Part shown: positions 8,723 to 21,560 of the stretch, one piece after another | Layout: each line of letters starts with the position of its first letter | Position numbering within the stretch: position 1 is the first letter of the stretch | DNA from: Neoscytalidium dimidiatum | Lineage: Eukaryota > Ascomycota > Dothideomycetes > Botryosphaeriales > Botryosphaeriaceae | Assembly: GCA_037367355.1 (NCBI GenBank) | Contig: CM074702.1 | Span: forward strand, 558,001-622,000 | Direction of reading: 5' to 3' | Length of the DNA: 64,000 nt | The notes under the pieces: model-generated | What the model was told of the DNA's origin: nothing | Databases searched by the model: none | The model's input: only the letters and a program-made list of their open reading frames with translations | Translations under genes and position numbers: made by a program

Positions 8723-11700
8723 ATGGGTCCTATTGCACACACAGCGTCCCAGTCTTGTAGCAAGGACAAATCGAAAAGCAGCGACAGAGTAGGGACGTCG
8801 AATGATAAGGTCGAAACCTACGTTACGAGCACTCCGCCGCCTGAAAGCTCTAGGCTTGAAAATGAGGAGGAATTTTCTGGGGAAGAAGTGGCCGGCCGGT
8901 CAAGCATTGGTCCTTGTTGTAGAGGAGATGATGAGGGTGAACCACCAGCTGAGGATGAAAGGCTCGACCAGAACGGCGAAATTGTGCCGGAAGCTCTGCT
9001 GGCAGAGCTTGATAGCTACGGAATTCAATCGGAAGGTCTAAAAGGGATGAACGATCTACCCAACGGCGGCATCCAGAATTCTCTCACACCTCTGTCCCGA
9101 GCAGCAACCCAAGATACAACCACTCGTGAGGCACAGAGAATTGAGAAAATATCCAGAAGCTCGGCGAGGCCTGCTGACCGCGCAAGCACGCCAACTGAGA
9201 CGCCAAACCGCCGATGGAAGCCATGGCCACTCCGCCGCCCCGTGCTTCTCGGATTCGCAATTCTTTTCACATCCATGATCGTTGCCCTCGAAATCCTTGA
9301 CTACTTCTCGAATCGGAACAAAGGCTTAGCAACTGTCTCAGAGCACCGATTTAATCTGTGGAAGTTTTGGCCAACTTTTTGTAAGACCTCAGAATCCATT
9401 ATTTACTCGACCTTTCATCGAGCTGATTGCTTGCAGTACTAACCATAATCACAACTCTCTGGTCTCAAGTCGAGTATCGAACAAGGCAGATGATGCCCTG
9501 GATGATTATGACTTATGAAAGACACCAGTCAGGGAATAGCAAAGGCTTCACTCTGAATTATCTCACCTCATCAATCCCTGAATCACTTTATAGATCTCTC
9601 AAGGCAGGCCATCTCCCAGTTGTGTTCGGTATGCTCGGAACCTTGATGCTGAGACTGGTAATCATCTTCTCAACCGGCCTCTTTGTCTCAAAGGACCAGG
9701 AAATGACTCAACAGGGAGAAATTCAAGTCTTGGACAGAATTCATTTCTACGAGAATCCTCTATACGATAGTGTCATGCTTGATAGTCTATGGGCGCAATG
9801 GACGATCGATACCTATGGTGTTCCCTATCCCCCTGGTACAAGCTCGAAGATGGCAACACAGTCGTTCCTGGTCGCCGACCCAGGTAAGAGCTCCAGATGC
9901 ACTTTTCGAGAACTTATTTACTCACCATTCAGCCGATCTTCGGAACATAAGCATGAAGGCAGACGTCTTTGAGGCACCCTTGGAAGAATGTGAGACATTC
10001 AGCAAGGCAGTATACTGGGAAGATAGAGACTCGGAAAAGCTGTTCCCAGCCCGCTTCCTCAACCCGGTATCTTCCTTTTGTTGGTATCGCTCCTACGGTG
10101 ATCAAGATGCATTGGGCAATACAACCGCCGCAGCAGTATTCGACCTGAATAATAATATTGGGATGATCGGGGAATGCTCAAATGTAACATCAAAAGAAGG
10201 CTCGTACCAAGTTCTTATTTTGTTTCCTCTCCAGACATCAAACGGAACTATCGTCATCTCTGGGATGAGATGCATACCAAAATATAACTTCAGTCGACGA
10301 CAGATTTCCAGTACCTCTACTGGCTCAATATCTGCGCGGTACCTGGAAATTTTAGGGAACGTGACAGAGAGCTTACATTTAGGCATTGCGCCTGTCGAAT
10401 TGACACAGCTGTTTGTTTATACTGCAGGAGGCCCTAATTCGATGAACGATTACTTCGACCACCTTCCTTTCGATTCCGAGAAAGGTACGAGCCTGGAAGA
10501 ATACCAAGATATAGTGTACTTCCTCAACGAGACAATGCCGAGATCCAACGCTACAGATTTCAGTAACCCCGACATTCTGCGAGAGGCATCTCAGAGGTTC
10601 TTCCAGTCGGAAATGGCTCTGCTCGTCAAGAGTTATTTCACCCGTCCAGTAAACATGACAACTTTAGGTGATTTGACCTCGGTTCGTAAACGGATCTGCA
10701 TCGGGCAGTGGTCTTTAAGGCTTATGGAAGCGTTCCTCACACTGCTGTCACTATCGAGTATGCTATTATGCTTTTTCAAATACCCGAGCTTCTTGATAGA
10801 TCCAGCGCCTTTAGCCGCTCACGCCGTGTTACTGCATAGCAGCCCTGATCTTGAATCAAACTTACGGAATGCTGGACAGCTTCCTAAGAAAACATTCAAG
10901 TCTTCACTTTACGTCAACCGTTTTGCATGCGCCACGAGGGACGGGAACAAGGTTTCGGCTATTGAAACGCATAGCATTGCCTCCCGAGAGCAACAGGACC
11001 TTTCGGACACTAAAATACCTACGGGAAGAGCAGTACCGAGTCAACAAAAGTGGTGGCAACCTCTGGCATCTTCTTGGCCGTACAGGATTGTCATTCTCTC
11101 TTTCACCATTGCCCTGGTTGTCTCTCTCGAGGTACTACGTCACAGCTCAGCTAAGAACAACGGTATTTTGGACGCTCCGACCGATACTTACGGAAACTAT
11201 GGCTGGCTTTACATACCATCCCTGGTGATGGCAAGCACCGGGCTAGTATACAGCGCCCTCGACTCCGCTGCTAGAGTGCTTCATCCATTTCAGGAATCGC
11301 TTAAAGGAAAGATGCACATAAACGAACTATTTTTCGAACCCCTGGGTGATTTCACTGTACGAGCGATCACCCATTCAATGAGCAGAGGTACTTCTCCCTG
11401 GTCGCGATTCTTGTTACCTCATTGCTAGGTCCGACGCTGACCGTCGTGACGAGTGGCCTCTTCACCACAGTTACTATACCAAGCGAGAAGGTAGTAGCTT
11501 TAAATATACACGACTGGTTTTTTGTCGGGACAAACGCAACTTCGGGAGAGGTGGAGCCTTTTCCATGCTATGATGCAGGGCAGCTGACTGCCAGTGCAAT
11601 ACAATTCAGCAATCTCTCCTACTTGAAGTGGACTTTTGAGAGTCTGGCGTTACCTGAAATATCAATCGATCTTGATCGGATCGATGGCAAAACAGGCTCA

Positions 11701-12795
11701 GCTTCATCATTCAATACTGAGCTTCCAAGCCTTTACCCACAAATGAATTGTACACTTCAGGGATTCTATACTCGCTCAAATCTGAGTGTCACTGGAGACG
11801 GCGAGCTCGTCTTCGACACTCCTTCCGGATGTCATTCTCCGCAGTCAAACAAGACCTTAGTATTTGACATGGGGCGGGTGGGATCAGACAACAATTACGT
11901 TGCGATCCAGGCGTTCAATTCCACCGACGACCAACTTTCGGATACTGCGGATACTAGGATATGCCAGGACGGTCGAGCGCACCTCTGGTTCCTCGTTGCC
12001 CGTGCGAAGCAAGGCAAAAGGGACGATCTCTCCCTAGTCCATTGTACGCCCTACGTGGAAATCGTCCGCACACACATCAAATTCTCCCTTCCAAACTTCG
12101 ACATTGATCTTTCTGTCAGACCCACCACGCAGGACACGGGCGCAGGGAACCGCCGCGTCTTCAGCAATATCACCATGTTGCCTACATGCATGCCCATCCG
12201 CGACATTAGCCCGAACACGGCCGACATCTTCGGCTCCTTCTTCACCACCGTGTTCTACGGATATCAGGGCGTGCCGATTGAGGATCTCCTTGGGCCGGCC
12301 AATTCGGACCGGCTAATACATAGGATGCAAAAAGTATACGCACAAACTATGGTCCAGGTTCTCCACAACAGCTACCCCATCGCCTCCAATGCAAGCGCTT
12401 TCCCTGATTCAGATGTGCTGGGTCCCATGAATGGTACTGTAACTTTCCACCGAGAGCGTCTCGTCCAGAGTACAGTAGCAACGTGGATCCTCGAGGGCAT
12501 TCTTGCTACGATGGCTCTCTGCGCCGTCATTCACGTCGTTCTGACGCCGAAGACGCGCATTCTGCCTAAAGATCCGGGTAGCATCGCATCGAAGATGAGC
12601 CTCTTCGCCGGAAGTGAGCTTGTTCGGAGGATACCCGACAACAACGAGGAATTGGGGTCTGCTTTTGAGGGAGAGATCGTGAGTCTCGGATGGTGGGACA
12701 ACGACGGCAGTGACGAAACAGGGCCTCAGGTCGAAGGTAGCAGTAGTAGGAAAAGGTTTGGATTCGACGTTGGGGTGGCGGAGAAAGCTCCTTGA
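8723..12795 (+). CDS. DUF3433 family multi-pass membrane protein
   Basis: Large fungal membrane protein of the DUF3433 family; function unknown. Exons 8723-9380, 9437-9883, 9933-11387 and 11429-12795. The N-terminal about 170 residues are polar and Ser/Thr/Glu-rich. After them come two similar modules, each a membrane pair with a large outside loop carrying N-glycosylation sequons: module 1 starts at PVLLGFAILFTSMIVALEIL, module 2 at YRIVILSFTIALVVSLEVLR. Membrane segments recur at VFGMLGTLMLRLVIIFSTGL, LTLLSLSSMLLCFF and ATWILEGILATMALCAVIHV. The first two introns (56 and 49 nt, GTAAGA donors) are secure. At 11388 the frame changes: either a 41-nt intron (GTACTT...CTAG) or a frameshift. Without the intron the other frame reads YFSLVAILVTSLLGPTLTVV, a good membrane helix expected at this place. 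The gene may therefore be intact with a tiny intron, or damaged. Confidence 0.75.
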
Positions 12796-15501
12796 GTAAT
12801 TCTTTTTACTTTCTGGTTTGGGGGTGTTTGTGGGGTCGGACTCAAAGTGTTGGAGCAACCAATAGCGGTCAGCATTCCCTATTGAATTTGTCATCAGGAC
12901 AAATTCATCACAAGTATATTTGAAGGACTCTGTTTGGGAAATTGCTTATGAGTGCTTGCGTAACGGCCTAACTGGTGTGATGTTTTTTAGAGCTAATTTC
13001 GTACCTTTGACAGAGCAACATATTATCCATACTAAGGTCTCGATCGTCGTTACTGTGGTACGGGAATCGTATCCGTCTACCTGCAACTGACAAGGATAGT
13101 ACGGCGGGATTATAAAGTATACCGGCAATAAATCAAAGTCTTATATGATTGGCACCTCGAGAGGAAACTATGCTCATCTCCTAAGCTCTCTCGCTATCGG
13201 AATGGGTATGTTGTTCTAGTCCTCAGGCGAACAGACATTGCTGTCACTCTCGTTGCTCTGCAGTCTACTTCGTTATTTGCGTTCATCATGTGGCTGCTCC
13301 ACAATTATTTCGGGTTTGAATAATCTTTCATAGTGCTACTTACCTTTTTATCCCTCCTCGTCAACTCGTTGTTTCTCCCTCGTTCTCCCCCTTTTCAGAT
13401 GTGAATACCCGGAGCATCTTGGCAATGAGGCAATGATTAATCCCTTGCCCGGGCGCGCTCTCGTTCCTTCGCCGCTACACTTAACCACCAGGAGATTATC
13501 GAGCTCGCCCTCCTGGTTGCGACGTCATTCACTACTGTCCTCGCCCATCTTTTTCTTCGTTACCAAACCCGCTGCTAGCTGCTTTAAGGTACTTCGGGTA
13601 TTTCTACTTGTATTACTTTATCTCTCATATCCTTCTTTCTATTGGGAGAATTTCGAACTCTTTCCCCCTACACCTTCACCTGCACCCTATCGTATCGTAC
13701 GCGCGTCCTGATGCCTAATTGTAAGGCAAATGTGGCGCCGTCTAAGCCCCCTTCAGTCTGAGCTGCTTAATCTGTGAGGATTGCTACCCATCACGCGGTA
13801 TTCTGCAACATGGCTAAGCAATCACGCCTTGGTCAGAACCGCGTCTCAACTGACCTTAACACGGTATGGAAGCATATGGGTAGGTGTTCGTCCCCCCTAA
13901 AGTTGGCTTTACGGTAGCGGCTATCAACATTGGGCGTAAATTGAGAAGCAAAATGCCTTAAAGTATCATCTATTACATATCCTTAAGTATTGTATTACAC
14001 TTCGAGTGGCAGGCTACGATCCGTCGCTATCTATCCTTTATGAGCTAACTGAACCGAGACAGGTAGGTATTAGCACGCCTCGGACCCGCTTACTTTACGT
14101 TACATCTTCTGCCGATGCCAGGCTGGTCCGAGACAAGGCCTTTTATTGGTATTATGCTGCAGGTACAATTGGCTGCGTGTGAGCTTTAGGCAGCTGAAGT
14201 GAGACACATCATCAATACTGGCGCCATCTAGAACTTCCGAGTATTGCTGCACTCTGTTAATAATTACAGGGATAGAAGAATGACGTAGTTTCTGCCGTTG
14301 TGCTTATCTCGATTTGATTATGGATTATCCTATGTGATCCGCCCAGCCCAAAGCCAGGAAGATTTCGTTGCTGCGGGTGACAATTGTATTCCAATTAGAT
14401 CATTTGGAGAAGTGACTATCAATGCGTACAATGGTAAAGGAATTTGAGTTATTACGCTTCTAGACGTTGCTTGCGTTCACTCATTATTGGTCAATGTCGT
14501 ATCAGTCGCAAGAGAAAAAGAGAAATGGATTGAGATGGATACTAGCCGCAGCGTGGCGTCTGTCTCATCCCGTCCCGTCCCGTCCCATCCCTTCCCGTCA
14601 TGGCCTTAATGACAGCTGGATGAAGGCTCCTCAAGGCTCATGACGGACAGATAGCTCTCCTCATAGCCTTGACAAAGAACGGCGAATGGCGGCCCGGAGC
14701 TTCCAAAAGTGATCATCCGGTAGCCCGCGGCACTGAAAATAGATCTTCTGGCGACGTGTTATGTCCGATTTAGGCAATTTTCATGGTGTTGACTTGCTGA
14801 ATGTTTCAATTCATGTCTAAGAGCTAATCCACGGTCTTATCAAGCAGCCAGTGCTTCTAACACATCTCCGTCTCAATTATAAGGTCATCCGTACACGTCC
14901 CTTGCTGTTGGAGCAAAACCTCGTATGCACTTGTATTCGTTGTTGTTGTCTTCCTGAAAGAGAGCGAAGGAGCTAAACTACCCAGCGGCGCTAGCGCCGC
15001 GCTAAGCGTACCTGCCATAACATCTGCTGCTCACGGCTGGCTTGGTCATGCTAAAGATTCTTCCAGACTCAGCGCTCATAGCAGGTATGGTAAAGATGCC
15101 GTATGGCATACGCTGCAGCACTGGCCACTAAGAGCCCTAGTCCCTCTACCATTCCAGTGGGCTCTTGATCATGTAATGGGGTGCACCTCGACTCATATAG
15201 GCATCTAATTTTGTCGTCCCAATGTAGCTCAAGGTTCAGCACTCACTGAGAAGCACCTCCCTCAGCACTGTGACCGTTGTGCGCGCACCAAGGATCATCA
15301 ACAAATAGAGTGAGAGAACACAGTAGATTCAAGGCGAGAGCAATGTGATTAGTATACAAACTGCGCACTGAACGCTTCCTAATCAGAAATGCGCTTTCGA
15401 ACCCTCCCGCTCCTTCCATGAACTACATATCTCAGAAATCACCCAAGGCATCCTACAGGCCCAGCCCATAATAGCGGGGACGGAGACGATGCCAGCCGCG
15501 T
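12796..15501. other. Gene-poor accessory stretch between DUF3433 and the NLR gene
   Basis: 2.7 kb without a convincing gene; all six frames are broken by stops. Short gene-like pieces with splice-like signals occur at about 13810-14160 (for example an ATG at 13810 followed by 22 clean codons and GTAGGT), but I cannot assemble a protein. A degenerate CCCGT pentamer repeat lies at about 14566-14599. This could be a decayed gene or relic repeat; no terminal repeats or transposase recognised. Confidence 0.4.
14566..14599 (+). repeat. Imperfect pentanucleotide repeat (CGTCC)n
   Basis: Seven consecutive five-base units of the form YRTCC/CTTCC (catcc, cgtcc three times, catcc, cttcc, cgtca) in the gene-poor stretch. 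Confidence 0.8.
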
Positions 15502-18500
15502 TCACCGGGATGATGTGGCTTTTGAAGAGGCCTTGTTATGAAGTAGCATCTGGACCACCTCAAAATGTTCTTCCGATAAAGCAGCATGGAGAGCGTTGCC
15601 GTACTTTCCGCCCTGGGCGCTAACGTCGGCGCCCTTCTCCAGCAGCATCCGAACTACCTCGATATACCCTAAAAATGAAGCAGCCTGAAGAGCAGTTCCG
15701 TAGTATCCGCCTTGGGCGTCAACATCGGCGCCCTTATTGAGTAGTATCTGAACTACCTCAATATGTTTTTCCGATGAGGCAGCCTGAAGAGCGTTACCGT
15801 GCTCTCCGCTCTGGGTATTAACGTTGGCGCCCTGACGGAGTAGTATTCGAACCACTTCGACGTGTCCCCAATATGAAGCAGCGTAGAGAGCGTTGTAGTA
15901 ACGTCCGTTCTGGGCGTTAACGTCGGCGCCTTTATTGAGCAGCATCCGCACCACTTCGATATGTCCTAAAAACGAAGCAGCCTGGAGAGCGGTACCATAC
16001 TCTCCACCCTGGGCGTTAACATCGGCGCCTTTATCAAGCAACGTTCGGACCACCTCGAAATGTCCTCGCGATGAAGCTGCCTGGAGAGCGGTACCGTAGT
16101 ACCCGCCCTGAGCGTTAATGTCTCCTTTTCTCTTTATAAGGAGCTCCACTACGCCCTTTCGACCTTCTTTTGCTGCATGATAGAGTGCTGTTACTCCAAG
16201 CTCATCCGTGTCATTAACGTTGTTTCCTTGATCAAGAAGGCGTTCTACAGGCTTGAGCAAGCCAACAGAAGCAGCTTGATGTACCGTTCCTCTTGCTATT
16301 GTGTCTTCCTCCCAGAACTCTCTAAGTTCACGAACATAGAAGAGATGCGAAGCAAAAATAGTCGATATTCCGCTCATAGAACTGGGTAAGACGAATTCCT
16401 CAGACAAGTTTGGGCAATGCTGAGAACCTTGGTAGGGGCTAGCTGCTCTAATTTGAAGTAACGCTGTGTGAAAGGACGCTTCTAAGCTGACGAAGTTTCT
16501 GAGTCTCGGCAAGAAATCTTCTAAGAGGTCACCGACCTTTGATGCATGGATATCAAAGTGACGTGCTGCATACCAGACGAACGGGGCGTCTTTCGTGCGA
16601 CAATGCAGATAATACGGTCTCTGGCAAGGTCCAGATTGAAGCCTATATCTCAGCTCATCAATGCATGTAGTTGCAAGGATTCGATGGGAGTAGCAGCGCT
16701 GGCCAAGTTGCGCGAAGTCTCCCTGATCGAGTTTTGCGGGGTTGGTAAAGAACTCCTGAACCGAATAATGGATGGGTCGAACAATGTCTTTGCAATCTAC
16801 CTCTAGCATATTTGCGCATGCGATGAGGATCGACTCTTTCTGTTCAGGTTCCGGCCAGGACTTTTCCAGGTATGTGTGCCTATCTGTGATAGCCACCGCT
16901 TGTCGTAATTCGTCCATGGTCAGTGGCCTCTCTGCGTAGAATACCCACATGAAGCAGGCTATTGCAAGATCCTTCATGCCATCGTCATAGTTTTCGATCT
17001 GCTTTGCCACCCGCCGGTAGGTATGGTCTAGGCCCGTAGGTAATTTTTCGAGGGCCTGCTCGACGTAATAGTCCTTGCGTCTTTGGCTAGCTTTGCAAAG
17101 CTGCTGCAACTGGAGATTCACCCAGAGAAACCTATGACTAATTAGCATCTTGACTTACAGTTTGCTGATAGCGCCGCTTCTTACATTCCATCAGCTCTGT
17201 TCGTTAAGGTTCGGACAACTTTTTCGGCAAGTTTTTCATTGATGATATACAACTCCTTCTCGAATCGCAGCCTCGATACTTCATTAGTTACGTATTTCTC
17301 AATATCTGCAGCCACTCGTTCAGCCTCGAGCTGGATGGTTGGCATGTCCAGCGCTTCAAACTTGCGGACAATATCCGACTCCCGGCGGCTAGTGACAAAA
17401 ATTCGAATGTGGGAGATGTCTCCCAGAGCTTCGGCAAGAAGACAGAGCATCCGCGGTCTTTCATCATCTTCGAGGCACTCATCGAGAGCATCGATGATTA
17501 AGAACACCCTTTTAAACTTGCTGGTGATTGTGGTGAAATGGTTCAGATTCGCCAGAGTAGGAGGGGAATCGGCGTTTTGCTTCGCTTTTTGGAGAGCGTC
17601 AGGGATAGTGGCGGCTTTCTGACATAGCTGTTTGATGAGAGCTAGGACCACCTGGGCAAACCTCTGAGAGGCTGCTTGTGTGTAGTCATAATAAGCGAAA
17701 CAAACGCCAACTTCCTCGTCCGATCCATGTTGTTCGAGGATTGTTTCAATAACGTGAGAACTACTTATCGGCTTAGTATGCATTTTAAGTCAATAGATTG
17801 CATAAACTTACGCTAGCACTGATTTTCCGGATCCGGCTGATCCTAGTTAGTCCATATTCTCATGAATAGTTGCGCGGACTTACGTTTACCATAACACTAT
17901 AAAAGCGCAGCTGTTGCGCTATTGAGCCACTGCTGGAACTCGCGAGTCCGCAAGAGCCAATCGCCTGTACCAGGGTACTTTTTCGCATAGACTGCCGTGT
18001 GTTTTTCATCATGTGAAGCCGTTGAGATCCAGTTCAGGAAATCCTCTCTGTCCCTGACTTGACTCAATTGTCAACAGCGTGCAATGCTGCGAAGGGATAT
18101 TGCTCCACAAGCTTACCCAATTCTCTCTGCCTTCTCTCCTTCTCGCTAAGCGAAAGTTGCTCCGCACTCGTTAATGTCGTTGCTGCCGCAGCATGACCGA
18201 GAACCTGCAGGTGGTGCTGCGTGCTCAACTTGATGTCACCGAATTTTCCCTCGAAAGGCTCCCATTGCGATTTCAAGAAGACAGTGATGGACACATGTTT
18301 CTTCCTCTTTTGGTTTAGGCTGACAAACACCCGTCGCGCCTCTTGGTAGAACTGCAGAATGTCACCATACACAGCTGCCAGAGCGATACAGATCAGACTA
18401 TCATCGCATGCAGTCTCGGCGTATTTGGCGAGACTATCCAGGAAGTCGTCAAACTCAGCCATCATCCTAGACAACCGATCGAAGTAGGAAATAAAGTCTT

Positions 18501-19188
18501 TCGCAAGATCGACAAGTAGACGCACGCCACCGACGACGAACGAAGATATATCAGGACTCTGCTGGATAGCAATCGCGACACCGCCGAGGAACCGATTAAG
18601 TAGACCCAAGAATTTAGTGAGGGATTCCGAATGCCTCCGGAGCAACGAGTTTTGCATGTGGTCGTCGCTCAAATCTTGTAGGTGGCAAAGCACGTTCTTG
18701 TCGGTGATGCTATTGCTCGCATCCTGAAAAGCTTTCTTATCTTCCTCTTCAAGTGCGTCGATATGTTTCTGTAGCGCCCGAGCGAACGCTGCATTGCGTG
18801 ATGGTTCAGCAGAAATACTTGGAGATGGAGAGACGATTATTGGAGGCACGCTGGTTGTGTCGGTCCTCTGTAAGCTGCGACTGGTGAGAGGAGCGGCTGG
18901 TGCTTCTGGTGTAGGCGTGTGCGAGATCGAATGTTGCAATCTTGGAGCCGTAGATATTGTGGCTGAAACGGTTACTCCTGATCCGCTTGGGAGGATCTCT
19001 TGCAATGTCTGCTGGTCTGGCAATCTGCCGACTGGGTCTCCTTGGTCGGCGACGGCTTCGGTCGAACCCTGTCGCGAGGCTGGTTGGCTTGGTGTCTGAG
19101 GCCGCGAGGACTCTTGGCCAGAAAGGCTCACGTGGAAGAAATTCTTCAGACGGTCGCGTATTCTCATCGTGTCGGATATGGTGTTCAC
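15502..19188 (-). pseudogene. NLR-like STAND protein: helical N-terminus, NACHT, ankyrin repeats; interrupted by in-frame TAG
   Basis: Fungal NOD-like receptor of the kind linked to non-self recognition and heterokaryon incompatibility. Exons on the minus strand: 19188-18117, 18057-17884, 17842-17812, 17763-17185 and 17131-15502 (1162 codons including stops). Residues 1-150 are Ser/Pro-rich; about 150-350 form a helical domain (TKFLGLLNRFLGGVAIAIQQ; GVRLLVDLAKDFISYFDRLS) that resembles Goodbye-type STAND N-termini. A conserved linker (DREDFLNWIS; YPGTGDWLL; EFQQWL) precedes Walker A GSAGSGKS and Walker B VFLIIDALDEC. The C-terminus has eight ankyrin repeats. Codon 411 (17899-17897) is TAG where the family has Trp in LLWC, 12 codons before the Walker A; I found no splice choice that avoids it and keeps the Walker A frame. 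All four introns (59, 41, 48, 53 nt) have good donors. A truncated product would be 410 residues. It could be a pseudogene, a strain-specific null allele, or a sequencing error. Confidence 0.75.
15523..16120 (-). repeat. Six near-identical 99-nt ankyrin repeat units in the NLR gene
   Basis: Six tandem 33-residue units of the pattern NAQGGYYGTALQAAS-x-x-GH-x-EVV-x-x-LL-x-KGADV, similar at protein and DNA level. Two more diverged ankyrin repeats precede them. Confidence 0.85.
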
Positions 19189-21560
19189 GCCTGGTCGGTT
19201 GAACGAGCGAGGTGGTGCTAATTATCAAGAATAGGCTTGCTGGCTGAGCCTTGACGCCGTGACCCAGGAAGGCGCACTTGCTCGCGCTGAGCGATACGAG
19301 TTTCGACAACCTTGATAGACTGCAAGGCTGGCGAATGCAATTGAAACACGTTAATGTGCATGCAGCCACAGAAATGATGCCGAATCCCCGGCTTACCCCC
19401 ATGCGGCATGGTCCGTAAGCAGCCCTGGTCTTTTGTGCTATATCATCGGCGAGTACTCGACCTTATAATGAGCCGCTGGAATTCGTTTATCTCGTGCGGC
19501 TAAGCGCCCATGAAGGAAGCATGTACGGCTCGGTCTACTTCTCAACGGCCACGTTTATATGGTCTATGCAAGATCTGAAACTAGGTATATAAGGCAGAAA
19601 TGCGCTCGTGATGTGCTTACGGTATCTAAAGGGCTCTATAATACTACTGTTTAAAACGATCTCAGTGCTAATTAAAGAGTGTGTTCTCCATCTGGCGTTG
19701 TACTCGTCGCCATCGCTGCCTGTCGTGCGCTCCCAACCGTGCGTAAGGTCTCTGCGCCCAGATGCTTTGCCTCGGCCTACCTGCATCTAAGGTTCCGCTA
19801 AGCCTCCTTGCACTGCCCCACCTTTGTTCGCTGCTAAGCACTTCCTCGATCGCATGAATGCTATCTTAGGGATTGCGGACAACGAGAAGCCGTCTCAAAT
19901 ATAAGCCTTGTTAGTACATGTATTAGTTTTGTATAGTTAGTACGAATGCCGGGTCTCGGGAAACATCGCAATAACTACGATCTACAATCACTTCCCCCCT
20001 CTAAGTAACACCTATCAAAGATGGTTTGACGATGCTGAGCCACAATTAACAGTGTCGAAGAGCAAAAATCTAGCAATAATGGTGTGGAGAACGATGCCAC
20101 TGAAGCAGAGATTACTCACACTCGAATATACCCCAGGAATCACACAGTTGCGACATGGGATTGGAGGTCTCATTTCATATGAGGAAGAAACTGGGTAGTG
20201 ATATCCATATCTCAGATCCTAAGTGACCCTTTGAAAGAAGTGCAAATGAGTTTGATGCTAGCTAGTCTCTCCATTCGGTTAAAGATACCACATAAAGCTT
20301 GATCATCGGCAAATAGGCCATCAATATGTTTTTGGAGCATCCCTGGAGACCATGGTTGTTTAAGCTCACAAATGTGAACTTATATCCAGTCCTATTAGCT
20401 ACGGTAGCTCGACATCGGATACTGCAAGAAAGGATGCCAACAACTTCTTTTGAGCTTCTAAATTTCGAATTTCAGTTCAAAAGAACTACGGAAACATTTC
20501 AATAGTTTTCTTTTTCTTTAAGCCAAGGAACATTACATATGCCTTGGGATACACGCCCAAAGAGAAGCTTGTACTTCTACATCAAAAGATGGAAACTCCA
20601 ATAATATACAAAAATCGGGTCGCCATCATTTTCAAATCTCGATGCTATCATCCTCTCCAACACCTTGACATTGTTCCTCATAATCATGCATTACTTTACT
20701 TTCCCTTCAGATGACCCGATTCACTACCACGGACACGAACAGCGCCACGTACAACGTGCCAATGCAGGCAAGAGTAGCTCTTCCAGTACGTGAAGACTTA
20801 TCACGTCCAGAGACATAACCAGTCTGCTTTACACCACGGAGATATTAAAAATTGAAGCCCCCTCTCTTCTACTCCACCTGCACCCCGCAATCATACCGAC
20901 CAATTATCCACATGCAGCTCCTTACGCACTTCGCCACTTATCTAAAAAAAAAATATCCGCGTGATGAAATGCCTCTCTTACCCCGTGCCTGCACGCTACA
21001 CCGCGAACCGGTCCGCTAGCCTCCATATAATCCCACAACGCCTACCAGCTTCTTGCTGTCCATCCAGCAGACACGACAGCCGATGTGGACGAGCTGGAAA
21101 CTGGTACTTCGCACTTGCGACACTCTCGAGAAACTTCGAAAAGCTGACTGCGGTCTATGCTTGCTCTTCCAAGGTTCTCCAAGCAAACCTGGTTTTCCGC
21201 CACGTTAGGCTCATCATGATAGCCTGCAGCAGGAAGACGGGTTGACGGCGTCCGTCCTCGTTGCCAAACGTTGAAGACGGGCCAGAACGAGGTGTAAAAC
21301 GGAGTGACTGCAGGCGTAAGGCGGGAAGTCCGCAAAGATAGGTATTGTCCTTTATCGAAACAGTGAACAGCTCGATAATGGGTCACGTCCAAGGCTGACA
21401 GAGGGTTGGATGTTCCATTCACACCAAATTTCCACGTAGAACAAGGCGGTGGGCGCTGAACTCATCAGTACACGTGGTGAGTGGGTATCGCTAGCAGGGC
21501 AACTTCATTTTTCAGGTATGGTGGGTCCTCAGCTTCAAGTATTCTGTAGACAAACGCCTT
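19189..21560. other. Gene-poor region upstream of the NLR
   Basis: 2.4 kb of mostly AT-richer sequence with the NLR promoter and the SEN34 3' end. The longest frames (around 21042-21422, minus, and 20961-21245, plus) have no recognisable product. No transposon ends, tRNA or rRNA seen. Confidence 0.4.

Noticed and set aside
18058..18116. Apparent stop and frameshift at the end of the first NLR exon (HAVDN-stop)
   Set aside because: A GTAAGC donor at 18116 and a CAAG acceptor at 18058 remove the stop and give the conserved VRDREDFLNWIS, so this is an ordinary intron.
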